A stretch of 64,000 nucleotides of DNA from NCBI GenBank assembly GCA_002171615.1, contig NHEF01000014.1, positions 80,974-144,973 on the forward strand, written 5' to 3'. The notes beneath the pieces are model-generated. The model saw only the letters and a list, made by a program, of their open reading frames with translations. It searched no databases and was not told where the DNA came from. Within the stretch, counting starts at the first letter, position 1. Every line of letters begins with the position of its first letter. This document shows, in pieces, positions 46,326 to 55,048 of this stretch. Source of the stretch: Gammaproteobacteria bacterium TMED78. Lineage in GTDB: Bacteria > Pseudomonadota > Gammaproteobacteria > Steroidobacterales > Rariloculaceae. Position numbers and translations under genes: made by a program.

Positions 46326-47276
46326 GTGAAAAAAGTTTATCTAGCTGGCCATGAGGGAATGGTAGGTTCTGCTATACTGAGATCTATTAGAAATAGAGAT
46401 ATTTTTGATATTGTCACTGCTACTCATAAAGAGCTTGATTTAACCAATCAGTTAGACACTAGATCATTTATTAATAAGCATAAGCCTGATCTAATAATTA
46501 TTTCAGCTGCAAAGGTGGGCGGAATAGTTGCTAATAGTTTATATCCAGCTGATTTTTTGTATATAAATATTTTAATACAGTCTAACTTAATTCAATCAGC
46601 TTTCTCTGAGGGGGTTAGCAAATTATTATTTTTGGGGAGTAGTTGTATCTACCCAAAATTTTCTTTACAACCTATTAAAGAAGAGTATCTTTTATCTGGG
46701 AAATTAGAGCCAACAAATGAGCCTTATGCAATTGCTAAAATATCTGGTTTAAAGCTTTGTGAAGCTTTTAATATTCAACACGATACTGATTATAGATCGT
46801 TAATGCCAACTAATTTATATGGCCCTAGTGATACTTATCATGATCAAGATAGCCATGTTATTCCTGCTTTAATAAAAAGGTTTCATGAGGCAAAATTAAG
46901 AAAGACTGAAAAAGTATCAGTCTGGGGCTCTGGAAGCCCTAAAAGAGAGTTTTTGTATGTCGACGATCTAGCAAATGCATGTATTGATATAATTAATATT
47001 GATAAAGCTGATTATTGGAAGAAGGTACCCAAGATTAACTCACATATAAATATAGGCACTGGCGAAGATATTAGTATTAAAGATTTATCTAAAAAGATTG
47101 CAAGTACAGTTAACTATAAGGGAAAGATAGATTTTGATGAAAGCAAGCCGGATGGAACCCCTAGGAAACTACTAAATATTGATATGATGAAATCTTTTGG
47201 AATTAGACCAAAGGTTTTATTAGATAATGGCCTAAATTATACTTACCAAGATTATTTAAAAAATTATCTGAAATAA
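46326..47276 (+). CDS. fcl: GDP-L-fucose synthase
   Basis: Fcl epimerises and reduces GDP-4-keto-6-deoxymannose to GDP-L-fucose. I choose the GTG at 46326 because GGGGA lies at Shine-Dalgarno distance and VKKVYLAGHEGMVGSA aligns with family starts. A TTG at 46314 would place that site inside the gene. Clear motifs are AGHEGMVGSAI (NADP loop), AAKVGGI, LGSSCIYPK, and EPYAIAKISG with the catalytic YxxxK. MPTNLYGPSDTYHDQDSHVIPAL-type residues are also present. The partner Gmd, which makes the substrate, is not in the window. The fucosyltransferase-like gene at 8616 could use the product. Confidence 0.95.
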   Translation: MKKVYLAGHEGMVGSAILRSIRNRDIFDIVTATHKELDLTNQLDTRSFINKHKPDLIIISAAKVGGIVANSLYPADFLYINILIQSNLIQSAFSEGVSKLLFLGSSCIYPKFSLQPIKEEYLLSGKLEPTNEPYAIAKISGLKLCEAFNIQHDTDYRSLMPTNLYGPSDTYHDQDSHVIPALIKRFHEAKLRKTEKVSVWGSGSPKREFLYVDDLANACIDIINIDKADYWKKVPKINSHINIGTGEDISIKDLSKKIASTVNYKGKIDFDESKPDGTPRKLLNIDMMKSFGIRPKVLLDNGLNYTYQDYLKNYLK

Positions 47277-47304
47277 TAAAGTAAATGATATAATTAACTT
47301 ATAT

Positions 47305-48303
47305 ATGAGTAACAATCTATCCTACAATTCTAAAGTTGAAGCTGCTACGAGTCATATTTATGATCAGCTTAAAGATATCATTCCTGAAGTAGAGTGGCCT
47401 GTTCATGCGCCATATATTGCTATGATCAATCAGTTAAAGAGTGATCATAACGCAATTATTTTAGCTCATAATTATCAAACACCTGAGATATACCATGGAG
47501 TAGCAGATTATTCGGGAGATTCATTAGGACTCGCAGTAGAGGCAAGTAAAACTAATGCAGATATTATTATTTTATGCGGTGTTCATTTTATGGCAGAGAC
47601 AGCAAAGATAATTAATCCAGAAAAAAAAGTTCTAATACCTGATCTTCTAGCAGGTTGTTCTTTAGCTAGCTCAATTACTGGTGATGATGTTAGGCTTTTG
47701 AAGGAGAGACATCCTGGTGTTCCAGTTGTTTCTTATGTTAACACAAGTGCAGATGTAAAGGCTGAAACTGATGTTTGCTGTACGTCAGGTAATGCGGTTA
47801 AAGTTGTTGAGTCTCTAGATACAAATAAAGTTATTTTTTTGCCTGATAATTACTTAGGTAAATATGTGGCTCAGCAAACAGAGAAAGAGTTGGTTCTTTG
47901 GGAAGGGACATGCGAAGTGCATGAAAGGTTTACTGGTAAAGAGCTTTTGGATTATAGGAAAAGTATTCCAGGCATAGAAATTATTGCTCACCCAGAGTGT
48001 CCCCCAGATGTTTTAGCTGAGGCAGATTTTGTAGGATCAACTTCTGGAATGATAAACTATGTTGATAAACATAGACCAAAAAAAATTGTCATGATTACTG
48101 AATGCTCGATGAGTGATAATGTTGCTGTTGAGTTTCCTGATACTAATTTTATTAGGCCTTGCAACCTTTGTCCCCATATGAAGAGGATTACTTTGCCTAA
48201 GATATTAAATTGTCTTCAAAATTTTGAATTTGAAATTAAAATTGATGATGATATATCTTCTAAGGCTTACAGTTCTGTGAAAAGAATGATTGAAATTACC
48301 TAA
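47305..48303 (+). CDS. nadA: Quinolinate synthase NadA
   Basis: NadA condenses iminoaspartate with dihydroxyacetone phosphate to quinolinate, using a [4Fe-4S] cluster. The 332-residue protein has LAHNYQTPEIYHGVADYSGDS near residue 50. It contains cysteines in LLAGCSLASS, HPECPPDV and PCNLCPHMK that include the three cluster ligands. It also has CGVHFMAETAK and GSTSGMINYV. It forms an operon with nadB, which makes the iminoaspartate. It follows fcl by 28 nt. Confidence 0.97.
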   Translation: MSNNLSYNSKVEAATSHIYDQLKDIIPEVEWPVHAPYIAMINQLKSDHNAIILAHNYQTPEIYHGVADYSGDSLGLAVEASKTNADIIILCGVHFMAETAKIINPEKKVLIPDLLAGCSLASSITGDDVRLLKERHPGVPVVSYVNTSADVKAETDVCCTSGNAVKVVESLDTNKVIFLPDNYLGKYVAQQTEKELVLWEGTCEVHERFTGKELLDYRKSIPGIEIIAHPECPPDVLAEADFVGSTSGMINYVDKHRPKKIVMITECSMSDNVAVEFPDTNFIRPCNLCPHMKRITLPKILNCLQNFEFEIKIDDDISSKAYSSVKRMIEIT

Positions 48304-48311
48304 TTGTGTAT

Positions 48312-49898
48312 ATGGATATCAGGAGTTCAGATTCTACTGTTGTTGTTGGTGCCGGGATAGCTGGCTTAAGTACAGCTCTTCGATTGGCTGATGAAGGCCA
48401 TGAAGTAACAATACTTACAAAAAATAAACTATATAAAACAACAAGCTATTATGCACAGGGTGGTATCGCAGCTGTTATAGATTCTAAAGATTCTTTTGAT
48501 TCTCATCATTCTGACACTTTAGAGGCAGGAGCTGGACTTTGTGATTCTGAAACAGTAAAAAAGGTGATCCAAGAAGGCCCAGAGTGTATTAAATGGCTTG
48601 AAGATAATGGTGTTAAATTTACTAAGAATGAAGGAGATAGAAAGTTACATTTAATGCAAGAGGGAGGTCATAGTCAGAGAAGGATAGTACATGCTGATGA
48701 TGCCACTGGAATTGCGGTTATGAGTATTCTTTCTGAGAGGATTCGTAAGCATCAAAAAATCACTCTTATAGAGGATTGCTTTGTTGTGGATCTTATAACA
48801 ACTAAACAATTCTCTAAAAATGAAAAAAATAGATGTGCAGGTATAAGATTTTTTAAAGTAGATGAAACCGAGATAAATATTTTATGGGCAAATGCAGTAG
48901 TTCTTGCAACAGGAGGAGCTTCAGCAATCTATTCACACTCCACAAATAAATCAACAGGTGATGGTATTGCAATGGCTTGGCATGCTGGTTGTAGTATTTC
49001 AAATATGGAGTTTATTCAGTTTCATCCAACTTGCTTACACTATCCAAATGCTCCACCTATTCTTATAAGTGAGGCATTGAGAGGAGAGGGAGGTAGATTA
49101 GTTTTGCCTAATGGTTCTTCATTTATGCAGAATTATGATGCTAGAGGTGATCTAGCCCCAAGAGACATAGTTTCAAGATCAATTAAATCTGAGATGTTAT
49201 TAAATAATACTGATCACATCTATATTGATATTAGTCATCAACCACCTGAAGATGTTAAAAGAAGTTTCCCAAATATATTTAGACTTTGTTTAGATTATGG
49301 CTTAAATATAACTAAAGAGGCAATTCCAGTCACACCAGCCGCTCATTATACCTGTGGTGGCGTCACAGCTGATAAATATGGACAAACTGATTTACAGTGT
49401 TTATATGCAGTTGGTGAATGTAGCTTTACTGGTTTACACGGGGCAAATAGACTTGCTAGTAATTCACTATTGGAGGCCCTTTCATTTTCTAAGGCAGTTA
49501 GTAACCAGATAAGAGTTAAGTCTAAGGAAAGTTTTTTAAAATCATTTCCTCAGCCTAAAAATGATCTAAACATAGAAAATTCTATTTTTTCAGATTTTCT
49601 TGAGAAAAAAACTTCTGAACTTAGAGAGCTAATGTGGGAAAATGTTGGTATTGTTAGGTCACAACAGTCTTTGTTAACTGCATCTTCTTTACTAAACAGC
49701 ATAGATAAAGAAATATCTAAATATTGTTTGTCAGGAGTTATAAATAAGGGCGTACTTGAGGCCACTAATATGATTACTGTTTCAAGATTAATCATTAATT
49801 CTGCAAAGAAAAGACAAGAAAGTAGAGGCGGCCACTATAATACTGATTTTCCATCAGCAAAGAAAGAAGCTTACGATACTGCTTTATTTCCTAAATAG
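48312..49898 (+). CDS. nadB: L-aspartate oxidase NadB
   Basis: NadB is a FAD flavoenzyme that oxidises L-aspartate to iminoaspartate, the substrate of NadA. An in-frame GTG lies two codons upstream at 48306; neither start has a clear ribosome-binding site, and I take the ATG. The dinucleotide loop is VVVGAGIAGLSTAL. Typical features are YYAQGGIAAV, a GGHSQRRIVHADD active-site segment, GEALRGEGG-like SEALRGEGGRL and GLHGANRLASNSLLEAL. The C-terminal helical domain ends with SRGGHYNTDFP. The length is normal for the family. Confidence 0.96.
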   Translation: MDIRSSDSTVVVGAGIAGLSTALRLADEGHEVTILTKNKLYKTTSYYAQGGIAAVIDSKDSFDSHHSDTLEAGAGLCDSETVKKVIQEGPECIKWLEDNGVKFTKNEGDRKLHLMQEGGHSQRRIVHADDATGIAVMSILSERIRKHQKITLIEDCFVVDLITTKQFSKNEKNRCAGIRFFKVDETEINILWANAVVLATGGASAIYSHSTNKSTGDGIAMAWHAGCSISNMEFIQFHPTCLHYPNAPPILISEALRGEGGRLVLPNGSSFMQNYDARGDLAPRDIVSRSIKSEMLLNNTDHIYIDISHQPPEDVKRSFPNIFRLCLDYGLNITKEAIPVTPAAHYTCGGVTADKYGQTDLQCLYAVGECSFTGLHGANRLASNSLLEALSFSKAVSNQIRVKSKESFLKSFPQPKNDLNIENSIFSDFLEKKTSELRELMWENVGIVRSQQSLLTASSLLNSIDKEISKYCLSGVINKGVLEATNMITVSRLIINSAKKRQESRGGHYNTDFPSAKKEAYDTALFPK

Positions 49899-49939
49899 TT
49901 TTTGTTAAATTTGAATTTATTTCTAGAGGTATAATATCC

Positions 49940-50827
49940 ATGACAAGAAAGAAGTCTACTGATTTTCATCCTGAAGTACTTAAGTTGTTTGATGGCTACG
50001 TCCATGGCGTATTAAGTAGAAGAGATTTTCTCGATAGAGCTGCTGCTTATACTGTAGGTGGTGTAACTTCAGCTGCACTTCTGAAAAGCTTAAGTCCTGA
50101 TTTTGCTATGGGGCAACAAATTAATCCTGATGATAGTCGTTTAAGTACTTCCTATGAAACATTTGAATCACCTAGTGGCTATGGAGCAATTCGTGGTTAC
50201 ATGGCAAAACCTCAGCAATCAAATGATCAGCTTCCTGGAATCATTGTTATTCATGAAAATAGAGGACTAAACCCTCATATTGAGGATATAACAAGACGAT
50301 TAGGATTAGAGGGGTATATCGCTTTCGCACCAGATGGTCTTTCACCTGTAGGTGGTTATCCAGGTGATGAGGATAGCGCAAGAGCATTATTTGCAGATTT
50401 AGATCGCTCAAAAATTCTTCAAGACTTTATTTCTTCGGTGAGTTTTCTTCAGTCTCATGATAACTGTAATGGAAACGTTGGTTGTATAGGTTTTTGCTTT
50501 GGGGGTTCGATTTCGAACTTGCTCGCAATTAATGTTCCAAGTTTACTAGCTGCTGTTCCTTTTTATGGCACTTCTCCTTCACCAGATGAGGTTGATAATA
50601 TTAATGCATCCATACAGTTCCATTTTGCCAGTTTAGACGAGAGGATTAATTCTGGCTGGCCCCCTTCTAAGGACGCTTTAGATTCAGCAGGGAAATCTTA
50701 TGAGTACTATTTTTATGAAGAGGCACAGCATGGCTTTAATAATGATACTACACCCAGGTATGATGAGGCTTCAGCAAATTTAGCTTGGCAAAGATCTTTA
50801 GCCTTTTTTGATGCTCATTTGAGGTAA
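49940..50827 (+). CDS. Tat-exported dienelactone hydrolase-family protein
   Basis: This 295-residue alpha/beta hydrolase has the dienelactone hydrolase nucleophile C186 in GCIGFCFGGS and a histidine in EAQHGFNND. The likely acid is in LDERI. The N-terminus has a twin-arginine motif, SRRDFLDRAAAY (27-38), followed by a hydrophobic stretch and AMGQQ, so export by Tat is likely. Many Tat-exported homologues of this kind are known only as hypothetical carboxymethylenebutenolidases. It converges on a CitE-like gene with a 4-nt gap. The natural substrate is unknown. Confidence 0.86.
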   Translation: MTRKKSTDFHPEVLKLFDGYVHGVLSRRDFLDRAAAYTVGGVTSAALLKSLSPDFAMGQQINPDDSRLSTSYETFESPSGYGAIRGYMAKPQQSNDQLPGIIVIHENRGLNPHIEDITRRLGLEGYIAFAPDGLSPVGGYPGDEDSARALFADLDRSKILQDFISSVSFLQSHDNCNGNVGCIGFCFGGSISNLLAINVPSLLAAVPFYGTSPSPDEVDNINASIQFHFASLDERINSGWPPSKDALDSAGKSYEYYFYEEAQHGFNNDTTPRYDEASANLAWQRSLAFFDAHLR

Positions 50828-50831
50828 GTAT

Positions 50832-51683
50832 CTATTTTATTAGATTAAGTAAATCTTTAGCTCTTTTAACTACTGGAATATCTATTACTTGATCCTTTAA
50901 GGAAGTAGATCCTCTTCCTTTTTTTTCTGCTTTTTCATATGTAGCAACTATCTCTCTTGCTTCTAATATTTCTTTTTTAGATGGGAGAAATGCTTTATTA
51001 ATGGTTTTGATTTGATTAGGGTGAATAGCAAATTTACCTCTAAATCCAATTTCTTTAGATTTCTGACAATCTATTTTTAGTTTTTTGTTATCTTTGAATT
51101 TAAAAAAAGGAGTATCAAGAGCAATTATTTTTGCCGCTTTTGCCGAAATAGAAATAATATTTTTTGCATATTGAATTTCAGAATTATCTTCAAGTCTATT
51201 AATTCCCATATCGTGTGTAAAATCTTCAGCACCAAAAGCCACACCAGATATTCTCTTACTGCAACTACAAATATCATAGCTATTTACGATAGCTTCAGCA
51301 TTTTCTAACCAAGGAATAATTTTAATATTACCAATAGCAAGTTTATTTTTTATCTCAAGCTTAGATAATATTTGTTCTAGTTTCTCTATATCTTGAGGTT
51401 TTCTTATTTTTCCTATTGATATAGCTGTTATATGAGGGCCAATAATTGCTTCTATATCATATTTAACAAATTCCGTATTAAGTGAATTAACTCTAGGAAT
51501 AATCGGTATTTTCTTTTGAGCAAGCTTTGGTATGAAATCACTTATTAGATCTCTTGCATTAGATTTTTCCTTATCAGGAACAGAATCTTCCATATCCGGG
51601 ACAAATGCGTCGGGAGAGAATGAGGCTGCTTTAAGAAGCATATTTTCCTTATTACCAGGAATAAATAAAAGACTTCTATACAT
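50832..51683 (-). CDS. HpcH/HpaI aldolase / CitE-like acyl-CoA lyase
   Basis: CitE-like TIM-barrel enzymes cleave or hydrolyse beta-hydroxyacyl-CoAs, such as malyl-CoA or citramalyl-CoA, with Mg2+. The 283-residue protein begins MYRSLLFIPGNKENM, has VPDMEDSVPD and IPRVNSLNTEF, then the metal/catalytic FGAEDFTHDMG and a GFRGKFAIHPNQI near the C-terminus. There are no CitD/CitF genes, so it is a stand-alone lyase or thioesterase rather than a citrate lyase subunit. Its ATG shares a base with the PQQ-dehydrogenase stop (TAATG), suggesting co-translation and possibly a shared pathway. Confidence 0.86.
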   Translation of the reverse strand: MYRSLLFIPGNKENMLLKAASFSPDAFVPDMEDSVPDKEKSNARDLISDFIPKLAQKKIPIIPRVNSLNTEFVKYDIEAIIGPHITAISIGKIRKPQDIEKLEQILSKLEIKNKLAIGNIKIIPWLENAEAIVNSYDICSCSKRISGVAFGAEDFTHDMGINRLEDNSEIQYAKNIISISAKAAKIIALDTPFFKFKDNKKLKIDCQKSKEIGFRGKFAIHPNQIKTINKAFLPSKKEILEAREIVATYEKAEKKGRGSTSLKDQVIDIPVVKRAKDLLNLIK

Positions 51684-53800
51684 TACTCAGGCGAAAGATC
51701 TTCTAATACATAAGTACTTATATTATTAATATCTTCGGTACTTAAGGACAGTCCAAATCCAGGCATTGCATTTAATCCATTTGTTACCTGGTTAATAATG
51801 ACTCTTAGATCTACTGCATTGGCTAGTGTTGTTCCTCCACCATGTCCACCAGAGCCATCAGTGCCGTGACAAAAAGCACAAACACCATCGTAAAGTATTT
51901 TGCCTTTATTTTTATCAGTAATAATTTCAATTTGCGATGATGTATTTGGCGTAACTAAATTTTGTTGATTAGTAGCCATAGATTCTTCTTGTTGGTTTAC
52001 TTGTTCTAGGGCTCCATCAAGAGAAAAGAGCCAAACACTATCACCTCTTTTTGATCCCATAAAAAGATTTCCAGCAGAGTAGGCAACTAAGTATTGTTTT
52101 CCATTATGCTCGAACGTACTTGTAGGAGCATTCATGCCTGCTCCAGTTTGAAATTCCCAAAGCAATGAACCATCTGAAGAATCTAGAGCAGTCAATCTTC
52201 CATCATTTCTTCCAAGAAAAACTATATCTCCAGCTGTAGAAAGAAAGCCACTATAGCATGGATCCCTAAGTCTTTGGCGCCATACAATTTTATTAGTTCG
52301 CATATCCATAGCAGCAATAATTCCTGATCTTTGAAATGGAACTCCACCGAACCTTCCTCCTAAAAACCTCTCTCCGCTGACAAAAGGTAAATCTTCCCCT
52401 TCATATCCACCTCTAAAAAAAGACATATGATCAGTTGCGCAAACATACATTAATCCAGTCCTTGGATCATATGCACTTGGTGGCCAGTTAGCACCTCCAT
52501 CATCTCCAGGGGCCATAACCTTTCCTTCTTCCATGAAGGGTGTAAATATTTTCCCTTGGTTGACAAGTGGCGGGTATCCTTCAGGTGCAATTTCGACTTT
52601 TTGAGGAACAAAGGCGTCACCTATCGGAAAGGGTTGAGTTAATGAGGTTGCTTGTCTTGGTTCTTGCATTACATGTTTTTCTTCAATGCCTATCAAGGGC
52701 GTACCGTCTTCTCGGTTTAGAATATAAAACCAACCTGTTTTACTTGCTTCTGCAAGCGCCTTATGAGTTTCTCCATCGATTTCTATATCAAATAAAACTA
52801 CAGGATTAGGTGAGTCATAGTCCCATATATCATGATGAACCTGCTGAAAATGCCATTTATATTTTCCCGTACTTGCTTCTATAGCAACTATAGAGACAGA
52901 AAAAAGATTATCACCTGGTCTTACAATTCCATTGAAATCAGGAGCGGCATTACCAGTAGAAAAGTAAATTAAATCTAACTCGGGATCAACTGCAGGCGTT
53001 TGCCAGACTGGCGCTCCTCCATAAAGATAGACATCACTATCTTGTGGCCATGTATCATGACCAAACTCTCCAGGTCCAGGTATTGTATAAAATGTCCATT
53101 CTAAGGAACCATCATTAGCATTATATGCTTTAACTCTTCCTCTAGTTCCAAATTCCCCACCAGCAAATCCAGTAATAACTAACCCATCATAATATAAAGG
53201 AGCGCTAGTGATAGTAAATCCTTCTTGCCAATCCTCTGCTTGGATATCCCAGACAATACTACCGTTTTTTTGATCTAAGGCTATTAATTTTCCATCTAAC
53301 TGCCCTACATATATTTTTCCATCTCCAAGCCCTACTCCTCTACTGGTCCATCCACAACAAATAGTCGTAGGTACTTCTGGATCAATAGAATTTTCAAGAT
53401 GAGCCTCATATACCCAAATGATTTCTCCTGTTTCTACGCTAATAGCAAAAACATCATCATTCCCCGTTATGATATATATTACTCCATCATAGATTAGTGG
53501 TTGAGCCTCACCTGAATATTTAGCTCCAAGGCCAGAGCCGTTTAATCTAGTTCTCCAAACACCCTTAAGTTCAGAAACATTAGATTTATTTATTTGATTT
53601 AAGGGGGAAAACCTTTGGTTATAGACGTTACCTCCATTTGTGATCCAATTATCTCTTGGCAATTCAACAAGCTCTTCATTAGTAAATGGAGGAGAAGGAG
53701 TAATCTCTTGAGCAAATGCTGAGCTAAAGCAGATTAGGGTTATAACTATTAAGGAAAGCTGAATTCGTAATATCGAATTTATTAAAATATTAATATTCAT
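51683..53800 (-). CDS. PQQ-dependent quinohemoprotein dehydrogenase (alcohol/methanol-type)
   Basis: This is a periplasmic quinoprotein with a fused cytochrome c, as in type II alcohol dehydrogenases. The 705-residue protein has a signal peptide ending SAFA. An eight-bladed propeller follows with blade motifs such as GSIVWDIQ and GSLLWEFQTGAG. The vicinal disulfide typical of the PQQ site is C148-C149 in TTICCGWTS. A C-terminal monoheme domain has CAFCH at about 641-645 and a probable Met ligand in AMPGFG. A calcium-type metal site is expected from the NAAPDFNG region. PQQ biosynthesis genes are not in the window. The substrate is not deducible. Confidence 0.93.
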   Translation of the reverse strand: MNINILINSILRIQLSLIVITLICFSSAFAQEITPSPPFTNEELVELPRDNWITNGGNVYNQRFSPLNQINKSNVSELKGVWRTRLNGSGLGAKYSGEAQPLIYDGVIYIITGNDDVFAISVETGEIIWVYEAHLENSIDPEVPTTICCGWTSRGVGLGDGKIYVGQLDGKLIALDQKNGSIVWDIQAEDWQEGFTITSAPLYYDGLVITGFAGGEFGTRGRVKAYNANDGSLEWTFYTIPGPGEFGHDTWPQDSDVYLYGGAPVWQTPAVDPELDLIYFSTGNAAPDFNGIVRPGDNLFSVSIVAIEASTGKYKWHFQQVHHDIWDYDSPNPVVLFDIEIDGETHKALAEASKTGWFYILNREDGTPLIGIEEKHVMQEPRQATSLTQPFPIGDAFVPQKVEIAPEGYPPLVNQGKIFTPFMEEGKVMAPGDDGGANWPPSAYDPRTGLMYVCATDHMSFFRGGYEGEDLPFVSGERFLGGRFGGVPFQRSGIIAAMDMRTNKIVWRQRLRDPCYSGFLSTAGDIVFLGRNDGRLTALDSSDGSLLWEFQTGAGMNAPTSTFEHNGKQYLVAYSAGNLFMGSKRGDSVWLFSLDGALEQVNQQEESMATNQQNLVTPNTSSQIEIITDKNKGKILYDGVCAFCHGTDGSGGHGGGTTLANAVDLRVIINQVTNGLNAMPGFGLSLSTEDINNISTYVLEDLSPE

Positions 53801-53848
53801 AGCTTCTCACTTCTTTACTGCATATTAAAAACTTGTTGTTAAGATATC

Positions 53849-55036
53849 TTATTTATTAATTACTTTTATAGTTATTAATGAGGCTATTCCTAAAAAGGCA
53901 AAGCCTAGTAATAGTGGAATTACGGTTCCATTGTATAGCTGTCCAATTGATGCGCCAAGTATTAATGCGATTAAGGTTGTGCATGAGCCAATTATTGCTG
54001 AAGCAGTTCCTGCTATATGGCCCAAAGGCTCTATTGCTAAAGTATTGAAATTACTAAAAATTCCGCCTATACAAAAAAAAGTTATTAAGCCCCAAGTCAT
54101 GAATGACCATAATGGAGGAGTGCCCAAGTGATATATAGAAAAGAATAAGAAGATTAATGAAGTCAGGCTAAGAATTTGAAGAGCTTTCCAGCAGATAAGA
54201 CGCATTCCATATTGAACTACTATTTGTGAATTAGTATATGATGATGCGCCAATCGATAATGCTAAAATACCGAAATAGATAGGGAAGCTTATACCAAGGT
54301 TGTATTGAATTTGTAGAATTTGCTGCACTGAATTTAAATAACCCATAAACGCACCAAAAATAAAACCACTAGTTATTGTGTAGCATAAAGTTGTTTTTTG
54401 TTTAAAACACTCTATAAAAGATTTTAAAAAGAACTTTAAAGATATAGTACCTCTTTTAGAGAGAGGCAAAGTTTCTGGCTGTCTAAGGAATAGCCAACAG
54501 AAAGCTAAAATGGCTAGACTAAGGAGTAAGGTAAAAATTGTTCTCCAGTCTGTAAAGTATAATATTAGCTGACCAATTGTAGGGGCTAGGACTGGAACAA
54601 GTATAAAAATGGACATAACAAATGATAATATTTTTGCCATTTGTCTGCCCGTGTATTGATCTCTTACTAGTGCTAAACTTAAAACTCTCGGAGCCGCAGC
54701 CCCAAAGCCCTGCAGAACTCTTCCAGTTAACATTATCATATAGTTTGTAGCAATCATCGATAAGATTGAACCTAAGATAAAAATAGTAAGTCCTATATAC
54801 ATAGGTTTTTTTCTTCCAATAGCATCGGAAATAGGTCCGAAGATTAGCTGGCCTAATGCAAAACCTAGAAATAAAAATGAAATAATCAATTGATTGTCAT
54901 TTCTGTTATTTGTGCCTAGATCTTCACCAATGATTGATAACGCTGGAAGCATAGAATCAATTGAAAGCGCAACAAGTGATTGAAGCAAGGCCATGAGTAC
55001 TACAAATTCGACCAGTTTTATTTTTTTATTAGGTAT
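53849..55036 (-). CDS. Bcr/CflA-family major facilitator drug/metabolite transporter
   Basis: This is a 12-helix MFS protein with the Bcr/CflA-type motif FGPISDAIGRKKP (motif A) and LQGFGAAAPRVLSLALVRD. The first ATG (54994) would start inside helix 1, with only a few residues ahead of SIDSMLPALS. The frame stays open upstream to a stop at 55040-55042 and adds a normal, Lys-rich N-terminus if translation starts at an ATA (55034-55036) placed 5-6 nt after AAAGGAT. I therefore annotate the longer form tentatively. It lies 11 nt after the TauE-like gene. The substrate is unknown. Confidence 0.8.
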   Translation of the reverse strand: MPNKKIKLVEFVVLMALLQSLVALSIDSMLPALSIIGEDLGTNNRNDNQLIISFLFLGFALGQLIFGPISDAIGRKKPMYIGLTIFILGSILSMIATNYMIMLTGRVLQGFGAAAPRVLSLALVRDQYTGRQMAKILSFVMSIFILVPVLAPTIGQLILYFTDWRTIFTLLLSLAILAFCWLFLRQPETLPLSKRGTISLKFFLKSFIECFKQKTTLCYTITSGFIFGAFMGYLNSVQQILQIQYNLGISFPIYFGILALSIGASSYTNSQIVVQYGMRLICWKALQILSLTSLIFLFFSIYHLGTPPLWSFMTWGLITFFCIGGIFSNFNTLAIEPLGHIAGTASAIIGSCTTLIALILGASIGQLYNGTVIPLLLGFAFLGIASLITIKVINK

Positions 55037-55041
55037 GATTT

Positions 55042-55048
55042 ATCCTTT
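55042..55048 (-). promoter_or_regulatory. Strong ribosome-binding site ahead of a non-ATG start of the MFS gene
   Basis: The minus strand reads AAAGGAT here, one of the better Shine-Dalgarno matches in the window. No ATG, GTG or TTG occurs at usable distance. An ATC and an ATA in the MFS frame lie directly downstream, after an in-frame TAA. This suggests initiation at AUA or AUC. Confidence 0.45.
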
